A stretch of 6,100 nt of DNA from assembly GCA_021804195.1 (NCBI GenBank), contig JAJZKJ010000146.1:1-6100 (forward strand), read 5' to 3'. The notes beneath the pieces are model-generated. The model was not told the DNA's origin. It searched no databases and saw only the letters and a program-made list of their open reading frames with translations. Source of the DNA: Acidobacteriota bacterium (GTDB taxonomy: Bacteria; Planctomycetota; Phycisphaerae; WQYP01; JAJZKJ01). How positions within the stretch are numbered: position 1 is the first letter of the stretch; each line of letters begins with the position of its first letter. Position numbers and translations under genes: made by a program. Below, one piece after another: positions 1 through 6,100 of this stretch.

Positions 1-167
1 AAACTCCAAGGGTGTTCAAACAATCTGCAACGGCATAAACTTCTTTTTTTGTCGGCTCATAATCATAGCCGCCACCGCCAGGCCGTGGTTATACAAACGT
101 CCGACCGCCATATTTATTGCAATAAACCGTTCAACAACCGCCGCGACACTATGAGCGGAGCAGCCTC
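1..167. other. Left-edge region without a supportable gene
   Basis: No frame here gives a convincing gene. One plus-strand frame enters from the left edge and ends at a TAA at 36-38 after reading TPRVFKQSATA. It could be the C-terminal tail of an upstream gene, but eleven residues cannot be identified. A second plus-strand frame is open from the edge to a TAA at 178-180, and its composition (many His, Asn, Arg and Gln) does not look like a real protein. A minus-strand frame is open from 88 to the edge but has no ATG or GTG start. The segment is A/T-richer than the genes that follow, as expected for intergenic DNA upstream of a promoter. Confidence 0.4.
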
Positions 168-195
168 TTCGCAAATTTAAGCCACCAGATATAAT
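168..195 (+). promoter_or_regulatory. Putative sigma70-type promoter of the AsmA-like/permease pair
   Basis: A perfect -10 hexamer TATAAT lies at 190-195. It is preceded, with a 16-base spacer, by TTCGCA at 168-173, which matches four of six bases of the -35 consensus TTGACA. Transcription would start near 202, giving a leader of about 43 bases that contains the GGAG ribosome site used by the first gene. The prediction rests on consensus match and position only. Confidence 0.5.
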
Positions 196-244
196 AGCCT
201 GAAACTCTGTTGGTGGTCTATTGGCACTTTTTGGAGACTTTGCT

Positions 245-1084
245 ATGGCCGGCTCGTTAGGAAAAAGTATCCGTCGCACTTTGGGCGTCATCATTCTGCT
301 GGTTTTGGTGGTGATTGTAATTCTCCTGTTCTCAATTGATGGCATCATCCGCAAGGCTGTCGCTATTGAGGGCACCAATGCCACCAAGACCCAGGTAACA
401 CTCGGTGATGCTTCGCTTAGCATACTCAATGGCAAACTCGGCCTCGGCAACCTTACCATTGCCAGCCCATCGGGTTATGCAGATCCGCAACTGCTGTCGC
501 TGGGTTACTGCGGCGTTCATGTAAACACCGGCTCGCTGCTGAGCAGCACCATTGTGGTGCCAAGCATCAAAATCAACGATCTTAAAGTGTATATTGATCA
601 AAAAGGGACCAGCAGCAATCTGCAACAGGTAATGAATAATTTGCAGGGCCAGCCGCAAGCAGGCGTCGGCGCCCAGCCGAGCAGCGCGTCGTCATCATCG
701 GGCAAATCACTTAAAATCAATGACATCGTTCTTACGAATACCCAAGTCAGCGTGACGCTGGAAGGCCTGCCGGGCATCAAGCCGACGACGCTTTCAATTC
801 CAATTCCTAAGATTGAAATTGTAAACCCCACCAATCCAAACGGCCGGCCCATGAAGATTGCCGACGTTATCAGCCAGGTGCTTGGGCAAATCGCCCAGTC
901 GGTTGCCAAAGACCCCCGTCTGCCCGCAGCCTTTCGTTCAGGCCTGTCGGATGCGAGCAAAATGCTTACGCAGGGGGCACAAGGCGCCCTCAGCGGCGTC
1001 AAAGCGGCTGCCAGCCAGGCAACGCAACAACTTAATAAGGGCGTGGGCAATGCCCTGCACAATTTGCTGGGTGGCCACAAATAG
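245..1084 (+). CDS. Membrane-anchored AsmA/DUF748-like protein
   Basis: The protein has 279 residues. A short basic N-terminus (KSIRR, 7-11) is followed by one strongly hydrophobic segment at about 13-31, so it should be anchored in the inner membrane with the rest outside the cytoplasm. Residues 40-130 resemble the start of AsmA-like proteins: a V-T-L-G-D-ASLSILNGKLGLGNLTI stretch (51-71), then alternating short beta segments with S-I-K-I-N-D-L-K-V-Y-I (107-117). A Ser/Gly/Gln-rich linker (134-155) separates a second beta-rich part (156-195). The C-terminus (about 233-275) is Ala/Gln-rich and probably helical. ATG 245 is preferred because GGAG lies eight bases upstream (233-236); a TTG at 221 would add eight residues ahead of the basic segment. 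Its stop overlaps the next gene's start. AsmA-like proteins are linked to envelope and lipid homeostasis in other bacteria, but the role of this short form is unknown. The family call is by pattern only. Confidence 0.8.
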   Translation: MAGSLGKSIRRTLGVIILLVLVVIVILLFSIDGIIRKAVAIEGTNATKTQVTLGDASLSILNGKLGLGNLTIASPSGYADPQLLSLGYCGVHVNTGSLLSSTIVVPSIKINDLKVYIDQKGTSSNLQQVMNNLQGQPQAGVGAQPSSASSSSGKSLKINDIVLTNTQVSVTLEGLPGIKPTTLSIPIPKIEIVNPTNPNGRPMKIADVISQVLGQIAQSVAKDPRLPAAFRSGLSDASKMLTQGAQGALSGVKAAASQATQQLNKGVGNALHNLLGGHK

Positions 1085-2352
1085 TGCTGAGTTTGCTTCT
1101 CGCCGTCGTTGCGTCGCCTAACGGCCTTTCGCCGGACTTGGTCATTTTTGCGTTAACCTACATCGGGCTGGCGCTCGGCAGCATTCCTTACACGCATCTG
1201 GATCGCTCCAGCATTGCGCTTTTGGGTGCGGTCGCGGTGCTGGCGTTTCATCGCTTAAGTTTTCAGCAGGCCATGAATTCGGTGGATTTTTCGACGCTGG
1301 TTCTGCTGGGCAGCCTGATGGTCATTTCCGCACAGCTTCGGCTGGCGGGATTTTACGCGTGGGTCGTCTGCAGGGTTGTCGCCATTGCCCGCCGCCCCTG
1401 GACGCTGCTGGTGATGATTGTTTTTGCGGCGGCGGTGCTTTCGGCATTGTTTGCCAACGATGTTGTCGTACTGATATTCACGCCAGTGCTTATTGGCGCG
1501 TTACACAGCGCAAAAAAAGACCCGGTGCCCTATCTGATGGCGCTGGCCACCGGCTCGAACATCGGCTCGGCCGCCACGCTCATCGGCAACCCCCAAAACA
1601 TGCTCATAGGGCAGGCGGGCGAGCTTTCCTTTTGGCATTACACCGCTTTTATTGCACCATTGGTTGCCGGATGCCTTGTGCTTAATGTACTGGCCGTTGC
1701 GCTCATTTATCGGCGGCGCATTTTTGTCGCCGACAACTCCCAACAGCTGGCGTTGCCGCCGGAGCCGGCCGTCGTCTGGAGCCTGGTGGGTAAAGCGCTG
1801 GCCATCATGGCCGCTTTGCTCGTGGCCATGGTCGCGGGGCCGTGGCTGCATATTTCGCGGCCGGTAGCGGCGATGGCTGCGGCGGGGTTGGTGCTGATTT
1901 CGCGCAAAACGCGCCCGCGCGATCTATTTGCCCTGGTAGACTGGAACCTGATTCTACTGTTTGTAGGTCTGTTTATCGTCATTGCCGATGCCGAGCAGCA
2001 TCAACTGCTCAAACCGGCGCTGAACGCTTTGGCTCAGGCAGGCGTTAACCTGCAGCATCATGCGCCGCTGGCGGGCGCTACGCTGGTGCTGTCCAACATT
2101 GTCAGCAATGTGCCGGCGGTGCTGCTGCTCAAGCCCGCAATTGCGCTGCACGCAACGTCGAGTTGGTACCTGTTGGCGGTGGTGAGCACATTTGCAGGCA
2201 ATTTGACGCTGCTGGGGTCCATCGCCAATTTGATCGTCGCCGAACAAAGTGAACCGCTGAATGTGCGTCTGGGGTATAGCGAGTACCTGAAAGTCGGTTT
2301 GCCGTTGGCGGTGGTTACGACGGTGCTGGCGGTGCTATATATGAAGCTGTAG
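1084..2352 (+). CDS. SLC13/ArsB-type anion permease (CitMHS/YbiR-like)
   Basis: This is a 422-residue polytopic membrane protein with about ten or more hydrophobic segments, in the size range usual for the ion transporter superfamily. Family hallmarks include [14 protein letters not shown] (121-134), [20 protein letters not shown] (155-174, the substrate/ion-binding hairpin with SN and GNPQN), [14 protein letters not shown] (336-349), and a second hairpin-like [18 protein letters not shown] (371-388). The two hairpins reflect the duplicated fold known for this superfamily. A longer polar loop at about 211-229 separates the halves. Members carry arsenite, citrate, sulfate, dicarboxylates or Na+/H+; the substrate here cannot be read from sequence, and no arsenic or carboxylate-metabolism gene lies nearby. 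The GTG start shares its first base with the preceding TAG (TAGTG). A weak GGGTGG site lies nine bases upstream, so translation probably depends on coupling to the AsmA-like gene. Confidence 0.88.
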   Translation: MLSLLLAVVASPNGLSPDLVIFALTYIGLALGSIPYTHLDRSSIALLGAVAVLAFHRLSFQQAMNSVDFSTLVLLGSLMVISAQLRLAGFYAWVVCRVVAIARRPWTLLVMIVFAAAVLSALFANDVVVLIFTPVLIGALHSAKKDPVPYLMALATGSNIGSAATLIGNPQNMLIGQAGELSFWHYTAFIAPLVAGCLVLNVLAVALIYRRRIFVADNSQQLALPPEPAVVWSLVGKALAIMAALLVAMVAGPWLHISRPVAAMAAAGLVLISRKTRPRDLFALVDWNLILLFVGLFIVIADAEQHQLLKPALNALAQAGVNLQHHAPLAGATLVLSNIVSNVPAVLLLKPAIALHATSSWYLLAVVSTFAGNLTLLGSIANLIVAEQSEPLNVRLGYSEYLKVGLPLAVVTTVLAVLYMKL

Positions 2353-2582
2353 TCGCCCCAGCGCAGCATCCCGCAACAAACGCAATCGCAGCGCCCAAAA
2401 ATAAAAAAAATATCCACCTCTTTCGCGCTCGCCCCCGCCGCGCAGCGCCTCGTCCGGCAGACAAGGATGCCTGCGCCACAAGCTCGCGCCTCACAGTTGA
2501 TCCGAAAAATCCTTTCCCGCCTGCCCGGCGTTTTTCATTCTTCATGCCAAGCATTATCATGCATCTGAAAGGAGCACCGACA
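2353..2582. other. 230-base intergenic gap with A-rich tract
   Basis: The gap between the permease stop and the reductase start contains an A-rich tract at about 2396-2414, followed by GC-rich sequence. No strong intrinsic terminator is visible after the permease. A possible promoter lies at its right end. The minus strand is open from 2545 to 2315 (76 codons) and would encode a peptide with one hydrophobic segment. It lacks a ribosome site and uses codons unlike its neighbours, so I do not call it as a gene. Confidence 0.5.
2532..2560 (+). promoter_or_regulatory. Possible promoter of the aldo/keto reductase
   Basis: TTTTCA at 2532-2537 (four of six matches to TTGACA) is separated by 17 bases from TATCAT at 2555-2560 (five of six matches to TATAAT). 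Transcription would start near 2567, immediately before the AAAGGAG ribosome site at 2568-2574, giving a short leader of about 16 bases. The match is moderate and untested. It agrees with the reductase being its own transcription unit after a 230-base gap. Confidence 0.3.
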
Positions 2583-3581
2583 ATGCAAACTCGGCAACTT
2601 GGCCGTGCCAAATTAACCGTCTCCGCCCTGGGTTTGGGATGTATGGGCATGTCCGACTTTTACGGCAGCCGCGATGAGGTCGAATCCATTGCCACTATTC
2701 ACCACGCCCTTGACGCGGGCATTACCTTCCTCGATACCGCCGACATGTACGGCCCGCACACCAACGAACGGCTGGTCGGTAAAGCCGTACGCGAATGGGC
2801 CGGCGGTAACCGCAGCCAGGTGGTCATCGCCACCAAGTTTGGCATTGTCCGCGGGGCCGACCCCAAAGACCGCAGCATCTGCGGCAAGCCCGAGTATGTG
2901 CGCCAAAGCTGCGAAGGCAGCCTGCAGCGCCTCGGCATAGACACCATAGACCTTTACTATCAGCATCGCATTGACGCCACCGTCCCAATTGAAGACACCG
3001 TCGGTGCCATGGCCGAACTGGTAAAGCAGGGCAAGGTGCGGTTTCTCGGCCTTTCCGAACCTGCCGCAGCCACCCTGCGACGGGCCGACGCGGTACACCC
3101 CATCACCGCCGTTCAAAGCGAGTACTCGCTTTGGTCACGCGATCCAGAAGATGGCCTTCTGCAAACATGCCGCGAACTCGGCGTGGGCTTTGTGCCCTAC
3201 AGCCCGCTGGGACGAGGCTTTTTAACCGGTCAGATTCGACGCATCGAAGACCTTGCACCGGATGACGTACGGCGCAATCATCCTCGCTTTCAAGGCGACA
3301 ACTTTCCGAAAAATCTCATTCTTGTAACAAAAGTAAAAGAGTTTGCAGCCCAAAAGCACTGCACGCCCGCTCAACTCGCGCTGGCCTGGGTGCTGGCGCA
3401 AGGCAACGATATAGTCCCCATTCCCGGCACCAAGCGTCGCAAATACCTCGACGAAAATATTCAGGCGCTCAACGTGACGCTTTCCTCGACCGATTTAGAT
3501 GCCATTAACGCCACAGCCCCCAAAGGCAGCTTCGTCGGCGAGCGCTATCCGCCCTCGGGCATGGCCGTCGTTGGACGCTAA
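2583..3581 (+). CDS. Aldo/keto reductase, AKR13-like
   Basis: This is a 332-residue soluble NADPH-dependent oxidoreductase with a (beta/alpha)8 barrel fold, full length for the family. The catalytic tetrad can be read directly: Asp51 in FLDTADMYG, Tyr56, Lys85 in IATKFG, and His128 in DLYYQHRID. The N-terminal [13 protein letters not shown] (16-28), [13 protein letters not shown], the [11 protein letters not shown] segment, [11 protein letters not shown], and [12 protein letters not shown] are typical of the AKR13/YakC-like branch. [13 protein letters not shown] near residues 280-292 is the cofactor-binding segment for the 2'-phosphate of NADPH. The start at 2583 is favoured by a strong AAAGGAG eight bases upstream; an in-frame ATG at 2544 has no ribosome site. 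Such enzymes reduce aldehydes and ketones, often in detoxification, and the substrate is not predictable. It stands alone between gaps, with no pathway context. Confidence 0.93.
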   Translation: MQTRQLGRAKLTVSALGLGCMGMSDFYGSRDEVESIATIHHALDAGITFLDTADMYGPHTNERLVGKAVREWAGGNRSQVVIATKFGIVRGADPKDRSICGKPEYVRQSCEGSLQRLGIDTIDLYYQHRIDATVPIEDTVGAMAELVKQGKVRFLGLSEPAAATLRRADAVHPITAVQSEYSLWSRDPEDGLLQTCRELGVGFVPYSPLGRGFLTGQIRRIEDLAPDDVRRNHPRFQGDNFPKNLILVTKVKEFAAQKHCTPAQLALAWVLAQGNDIVPIPGTKRRKYLDENIQALNVTLSSTDLDAINATAPKGSFVGERYPPSGMAVVGR

Positions 3582-3605
3582 CGCCTGTCAAATTGAGGCA
3601 GGGCG
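3582..3605 (+). other. Stem-loop just after the reductase stop codon
   Basis: Positions 3582-3589 pair with 3597-3605 in eight base pairs, including one G-U pair and one bulged G at 3603, around a seven-base AAATTGA loop. It starts immediately after the TAA. No run of T follows, so it is not a classical intrinsic terminator; it could stabilise the mRNA 3' end or attenuate read-through into pyrK. It may also be chance, since it is short. Confidence 0.3.
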
Positions 3606-3708
3606 CCGGGTTACAATATCACCTTATTAAATACTCAAACGTTGGCCGCACGCGGGCACCTGCGGTATGCTGATTCCGCGTAGTTATATGATACGGAGCA
3701 CCACCACT

Positions 3709-4746
3709 GTGAGCACTGCCACCGCCGCACCACAAAAACCACCCACCCGTGGGCATTACGTCGGGCTGATTCGCGCCAATATCCCAATCTGTCACGAGCA
3801 CTACCGCCTTACACTGCAAGTACCCGAATTTCCACCCAGCGAACCCGGCCAGTTTGTACAGCTTTTGTGCGCACCCAGCCTCGACCCCGACCCGGCTGTT
3901 TCGGGCGAGCGCTACAACCCCACGCAAATCTCCAAGCAGGCCGAGTTTGAATGGCCCATCATCGGCCGGCCGCTCAAATTTCATGATGAATACCTGCTGG
4001 CCAATCGTCCGTATCTCCGCAGACCTTTCTCCATCGCCCAGCGCCGCGACCTGCCTGCATCCGATACTGCTCCAGCCACAGCCGAAATTGACATCATTCA
4101 CCGCGTGATCGGCAAAGGCACCCGCGAGCTAGAATCGCTGGAACCCGGCGAAAGCATTTCGCTGCTTGGACCGCTTGGCCGCGGCTTTGCGCTTCCGCAA
4201 ACGCTTACCCATGCGGTGCTTGTCGGTGGAGGTGTGGGCATCCCCCCGATGCTTTACCTTGCCGAAAAGCTCGCTCACCAAAACATCGCCTCGGTAGCTT
4301 TTGTCGGCGCTCAGCGCCGCAACCTGCTGCCCCTGGCGCTCCAGGCCAACAGCCAGCCCAGCCCGGTAGGCACGCCCAACCTGTGCTGCACCGAGTTTGC
4401 CCGCTGCAACATCGCCGCCGCTATCACCACCGATGACGGCTCGCTGGGCATGCGCGGCTTTGTAACAGCCGCACTCGATCTATACCTTGCGGCCGCCGCC
4501 CCAACCGCACGCGCCGGCACAATAGTTTTCTGCTGCGGGCCTACGCCCATGATGAAAGCCACCGCCGGCGTAGCCCAACGGCACCATGTGCCCTGCATGG
4601 TCTCGCTCGAGCAACCCATGGCCTGCGGCATGGGAACATGTCAAAGTTGTGTTATTAAATATAAACCCGCGGGAGCTGCCGATTGGGCATACAAGCTTAC
4701 CTGTACCGATGGGCCGGTATTTAACGCCTCCGATATAATCTGGTAA
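3709..4746 (+). CDS. pyrK: Dihydroorotate dehydrogenase electron-transfer subunit (PyrK type)
   Basis: The product passes electrons from class 1B dihydroorotate dehydrogenase (PyrD) through FAD and a [2Fe-2S] cluster to NAD+, in pyrimidine synthesis. From GTG 3709 it has 345 residues. FAD-binding RRPFSIA lies at 104-110, the NAD-binding GGGVGIPPM at 173-181, TDDGSLGMRGFVT at 241-253, and CGPTPMM at 276-282. The cluster ligands are Cys306, Cys311, Cys314 (C-x4-C-x2-C) and Cys332 before the PyrK-typical DGPVF. It is longer than the usual 250-270 residues, mainly because of about 45 extra residues between PGQFVQLL (46-53) and RRPFSI. GTG 3709 is chosen because GGAG lies ten bases upstream (3695-3698); ATG 3667 and ATG 3688, in frame, have no ribosome site and would add 14 or 7 residues. 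pyrD is not in the window. A related ferredoxin-reductase-like flavoprotein is the main alternative. Confidence 0.87.
   Translation: MSTATAAPQKPPTRGHYVGLIRANIPICHEHYRLTLQVPEFPPSEPGQFVQLLCAPSLDPDPAVSGERYNPTQISKQAEFEWPIIGRPLKFHDEYLLANRPYLRRPFSIAQRRDLPASDTAPATAEIDIIHRVIGKGTRELESLEPGESISLLGPLGRGFALPQTLTHAVLVGGGVGIPPMLYLAEKLAHQNIASVAFVGAQRRNLLPLALQANSQPSPVGTPNLCCTEFARCNIAAAITTDDGSLGMRGFVTAALDLYLAAAAPTARAGTIVFCCGPTPMMKATAGVAQRHHVPCMVSLEQPMACGMGTCQSCVIKYKPAGAADWAYKLTCTDGPVFNASDIIW
4734..4739 (+). promoter_or_regulatory. Perfect -10 hexamer inside the end of pyrK
   Basis: TATAAT occurs within the last codons of pyrK (Asp-Ile-Ile), 27 bases before the next start codon. A start near 4746 would give a 21-base leader containing the AAGG site of the glycosyltransferase-like gene. 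No -35-like hexamer lies at the right distance and there is no extended -10 TG, so it may simply be a coding coincidence. Confidence 0.2.
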
Positions 4747-4766
4747 ACACGCAAGGCTGGCCTGCT

Positions 4767-5996
4767 ATGCGCATCATGCACATCATAGACCCCTCAACGC
4801 CCGACGAATCGCTCGCCGATGTCGCTGCGCTTGTCGCCCTGCTGCCGCAGAGCCAACAAAGCGTCGTTGCGCTGGGCCACAGTTCGTTGGTAACTGCGGC
4901 GGTTATCGCAGGCCTACCCCCGGCCGTCATAAGCCACCATCGCTGTTCCGGCTGTTTGGATGTTTCGGCCTGGCGCTTTATTGCGCGCATGGCGCGCGAC
5001 TTTGCCCCCACGCATGTGCAGCTATGGGGCACTGGCGGCCTTGCCGCTATGGGCGCTTTAGCCTACCACCCTCCCGGCGGCTGCATTGCAACCCTGCCGA
5101 CTTTGCCGCCCCAAGGCCTTCTAACCCCCATCAATATTGCATTACGGCGTCAACCGCGATGGCTCTTTGTCGGCCAAAGCCGCCGCCAAACTGCGGCCCT
5201 TGCCGCTCGTTTTAGCCCAGCCCACCAGGCTATTCACCTGCCGCCGGCAATTCCTTCACCCTCACCGGTCGCTCCGTTGCAGCCGCCCGATGCGGCATCT
5301 CTGAAGGCCATGCTCGATATTCCATCCGGGGCCGGTCCGCTGATTCTTTTGGGAGGAAGCCCCGGCCCCGCGTTTCGCCACGATATCGCCTGCTGGGCCG
5401 CAGCCATTGTGCAACATGTTTTGCCCAACATCACCTGCCTCATTCACCCCAGCGCCATCACCGACAAATCCCATCAAGCGGCCGACCGGCGGCTCACCGA
5501 TTTTATCCGCACCAGCCACAAGCCGGAGATGTTTGTCCTGGCTCCCGCAGACCTGTCCGTCGAGAACCTGCTGCCCGCAGCCGATGCTTTTTTGTTCACC
5601 CCCGACTCACCGGCGCCTGCAGGCTCGTTGCTGCGGGCCATGGCCGCGGCCAAGCCGATCGCCGCAACCAACACCTCCGCCAATCGCGAAATCCTGCGGC
5701 ACAACCATTCCGCTTTGCTCGCCCCGCCCAACGACCCCAAGCAAATAGCCGCCGCTCTGCTCGACCTGCTTGAGCCAGCCCGTGCGCCAGCAGCCACAGC
5801 CGCCGCGCCCGCAGCCGACGAGCCACCCCTGCTCACCCCACAAGAACTGGCCGCCAATGCTCGCGAGCACGCCCTCGCCTATTTTTCCCCCGCCGCCATG
5901 GCCGACCGCTACCGCTCCGTCTACGAGCAACTCCTGCATCACCCACAAGAGCCGGTGGCAGTCCTGTCGGCCCCGCCGACGGTGGCAACAGCCTAA
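4767..5996 (+). CDS. GT-B-fold glycosyltransferase-like protein, degenerate catalytic motif
   Basis: This 409-residue protein has a GT4-like two-domain layout. The N-terminal half opens with MRIMHIIDPSTPDESLADVA, and residues 81-160 (THVQLWGTGG, WLFVGQSRRQT) form the rest of the first domain. A second domain starts at about 190 (PLILLGGSPGP) and contains ADAFLFTPDSPAP (272-284), LLRAMAAAKPIAATNTSANREIL (288-310) and LLAPPNDPKQIAAALLDLL (317-335), matching the sugar-nucleotide-binding end of GT4 enzymes. The usual E-x7-E pair is absent: Pro282 and Arg290 occupy those positions. An Ala/Pro-rich insert (337-357) precedes the terminal helix (FSPAAMADRYRSVYEQLL, 373-390). No membrane segment or signal peptide is seen. 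The gene starts 20 bases after pyrK, with a weak AAGG ten bases before ATG 4767; an ATG at 4776 is possible. It is probably co-transcribed with pyrK. Donor and acceptor are unknown, and it may be non-catalytic. Confidence 0.75.
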   Translation: MRIMHIIDPSTPDESLADVAALVALLPQSQQSVVALGHSSLVTAAVIAGLPPAVISHHRCSGCLDVSAWRFIARMARDFAPTHVQLWGTGGLAAMGALAYHPPGGCIATLPTLPPQGLLTPINIALRRQPRWLFVGQSRRQTAALAARFSPAHQAIHLPPAIPSPSPVAPLQPPDAASLKAMLDIPSGAGPLILLGGSPGPAFRHDIACWAAAIVQHVLPNITCLIHPSAITDKSHQAADRRLTDFIRTSHKPEMFVLAPADLSVENLLPAADAFLFTPDSPAPAGSLLRAMAAAKPIAATNTSANREILRHNHSALLAPPNDPKQIAAALLDLLEPARAPAATAAAPAADEPPLLTPQELAANAREHALAYFSPAAMADRYRSVYEQLLHHPQEPVAVLSAPPTVATA

Positions 5997-6011
5997 ATAA
6001 CAGTCTCATGG

Positions 6012-6039
6012 TTTGCACAGGCTCATCTGCTGGTAAAAT
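6012..6039 (+). promoter_or_regulatory. Possible extended -10 promoter of hrpB
   Basis: TGGTAAAAT at 6031-6039 is an extended -10 element with five of six matches in TAAAAT. TTTGCA at 6012-6017 (four of six matches to TTGACA) lies 16 bases upstream of the hexamer. The ATG of the next gene begins only seven bases after the -10, so transcription would start at or one base before the start codon. Confidence 0.4.
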
Positions 6040-6046
6040 CGCCGAA

Positions 6047-6100
6047 ATGCAAAGCCTGCCCATTGATGCCGTTATACCTGATATTATCGCCCAGTTGCGC
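6047..6100 (+). CDS. hrpB: Start of a probable ATP-dependent helicase HrpB (partial)
   Basis: Only the first 18 codons lie in the window, reading MQSLPIDAVIPDIIAQLR before the edge. This closely resembles the N-terminus of HrpB, a DEAH-box helicase, whose first helix commonly reads LPIDAVLPEIVAALR just before the Walker A strand. The Walker A motif (GAGKT/S) should follow within about 20 residues beyond the edge. The frame is also open upstream to an ATG at 6008, but those 13 extra codons do not resemble the family and have no ribosome site. ATG 6047 likewise lacks a Shine-Dalgarno sequence, which together with the -10-like element suggests a leaderless start. It begins 50 bases after the glycosyltransferase-like gene. 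The identification rests on 18 residues. Confidence 0.6.
   Translation, partial: MQSLPIDAVIPDIIAQLR

Noticed and set aside
1..88. Minus-strand open frame running off the left edge, with a protein-like stretch reading EPTKKEVYAVADCLNTLGV
   Set aside because: A TAA lies at 91-89 and no ATG or GTG follows; the only start is a TTG at 19-17 without a ribosome site. Joining it to the neighbouring frame would need a frameshift for which there is no evidence.
16..459. 147-codon minus-strand open frame
   Set aside because: Most of it lies antisense to the AsmA-like gene and its composition is that of a reverse-frame shadow. It also runs across the well-supported promoter and ribosome site of that gene.
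1707..1982. Long open frames antisense or out of frame within the permease, pyrK and glycosyltransferase-like genes
   Set aside because: They overlap genes with clear family motifs, carry biased shadow composition (Arg/Pro/Ser/Ala) and show no motif or ribosome site of their own.
2518..2535. CGCC/GGCG hairpin followed by five T, resembling an intrinsic terminator
   Set aside because: The stem has only four base pairs and the T run is short. It lies 165 bases after the permease stop and immediately beside the predicted -35 of the next gene, so chance is the simpler explanation.
3612..3617. TACAAT, a -10-like hexamer upstream of pyrK, and a second candidate TATGAT at 3687-3692
   Set aside because: Neither has a -35-like hexamer at a suitable distance, and the second would start transcription downstream of the ribosome site. 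The promoter of pyrK remains unassigned.
1..6100. Defence system, mobile element, CRISPR or biosynthetic cluster
   Set aside because: No transposase, integrase, long direct or inverted repeat, spacer array, toxin-antitoxin pair or clustered biosynthetic genes can be seen. The genes are housekeeping-like and unrelated to each other.

Overview
This 6.1 kb stretch of moderately GC-rich bacterial DNA reads as ordinary chromosome. All confidently called genes lie on the plus strand: five complete genes and the first codons of a sixth. I see no insertion sequence, CRISPR array, tRNA, rRNA or phage-like gene. The N-terminally anchored AsmA-like protein, the PyrK-like protein with a long insertion in its FAD domain, and the general protein style would fit a planctomycete-type bacterium (Planctomycetota, perhaps Phycisphaerae). 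That is an impression from family resemblance, not a demonstrated placement.

Layout. Positions 1-167 hold no gene I can support. A promoter-like element (about 168-195) precedes a membrane-anchored AsmA/DUF748-like protein (245-1084). Its stop codon overlaps by one base the GTG start of an SLC13/ArsB-type membrane permease (1084-2352), so these two form a tightly coupled pair. A 230-base gap with an A-rich tract and a possible promoter leads to an aldo/keto reductase of the AKR13-like group (2583-3581). A stem-loop follows its stop codon. Next comes a PyrK-type dihydroorotate dehydrogenase electron-transfer subunit (3709-4746), then, 20 bases on, a GT-B-type glycosyltransferase-like protein (4767-5996). 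The window ends in the first 18 codons of a probable ATP-dependent helicase HrpB (6047 onward).

How the genes work together. The first two genes are probably co-transcribed and translationally coupled, and both products sit in or at the membrane, but nothing shows a shared function. The reductase looks like a stand-alone oxidoreductase. pyrK links the region to pyrimidine synthesis, but its partner pyrD is not in the window. The glycosyltransferase-like protein next to it has no obvious link to pyrimidines.

I find no convincing undescribed system. The points most worth a second look are the missing catalytic glutamates in the glycosyltransferase-like protein, the roughly 45-residue insertion in PyrK, and a promoter-like element placed so that hrpB mRNA could be leaderless.
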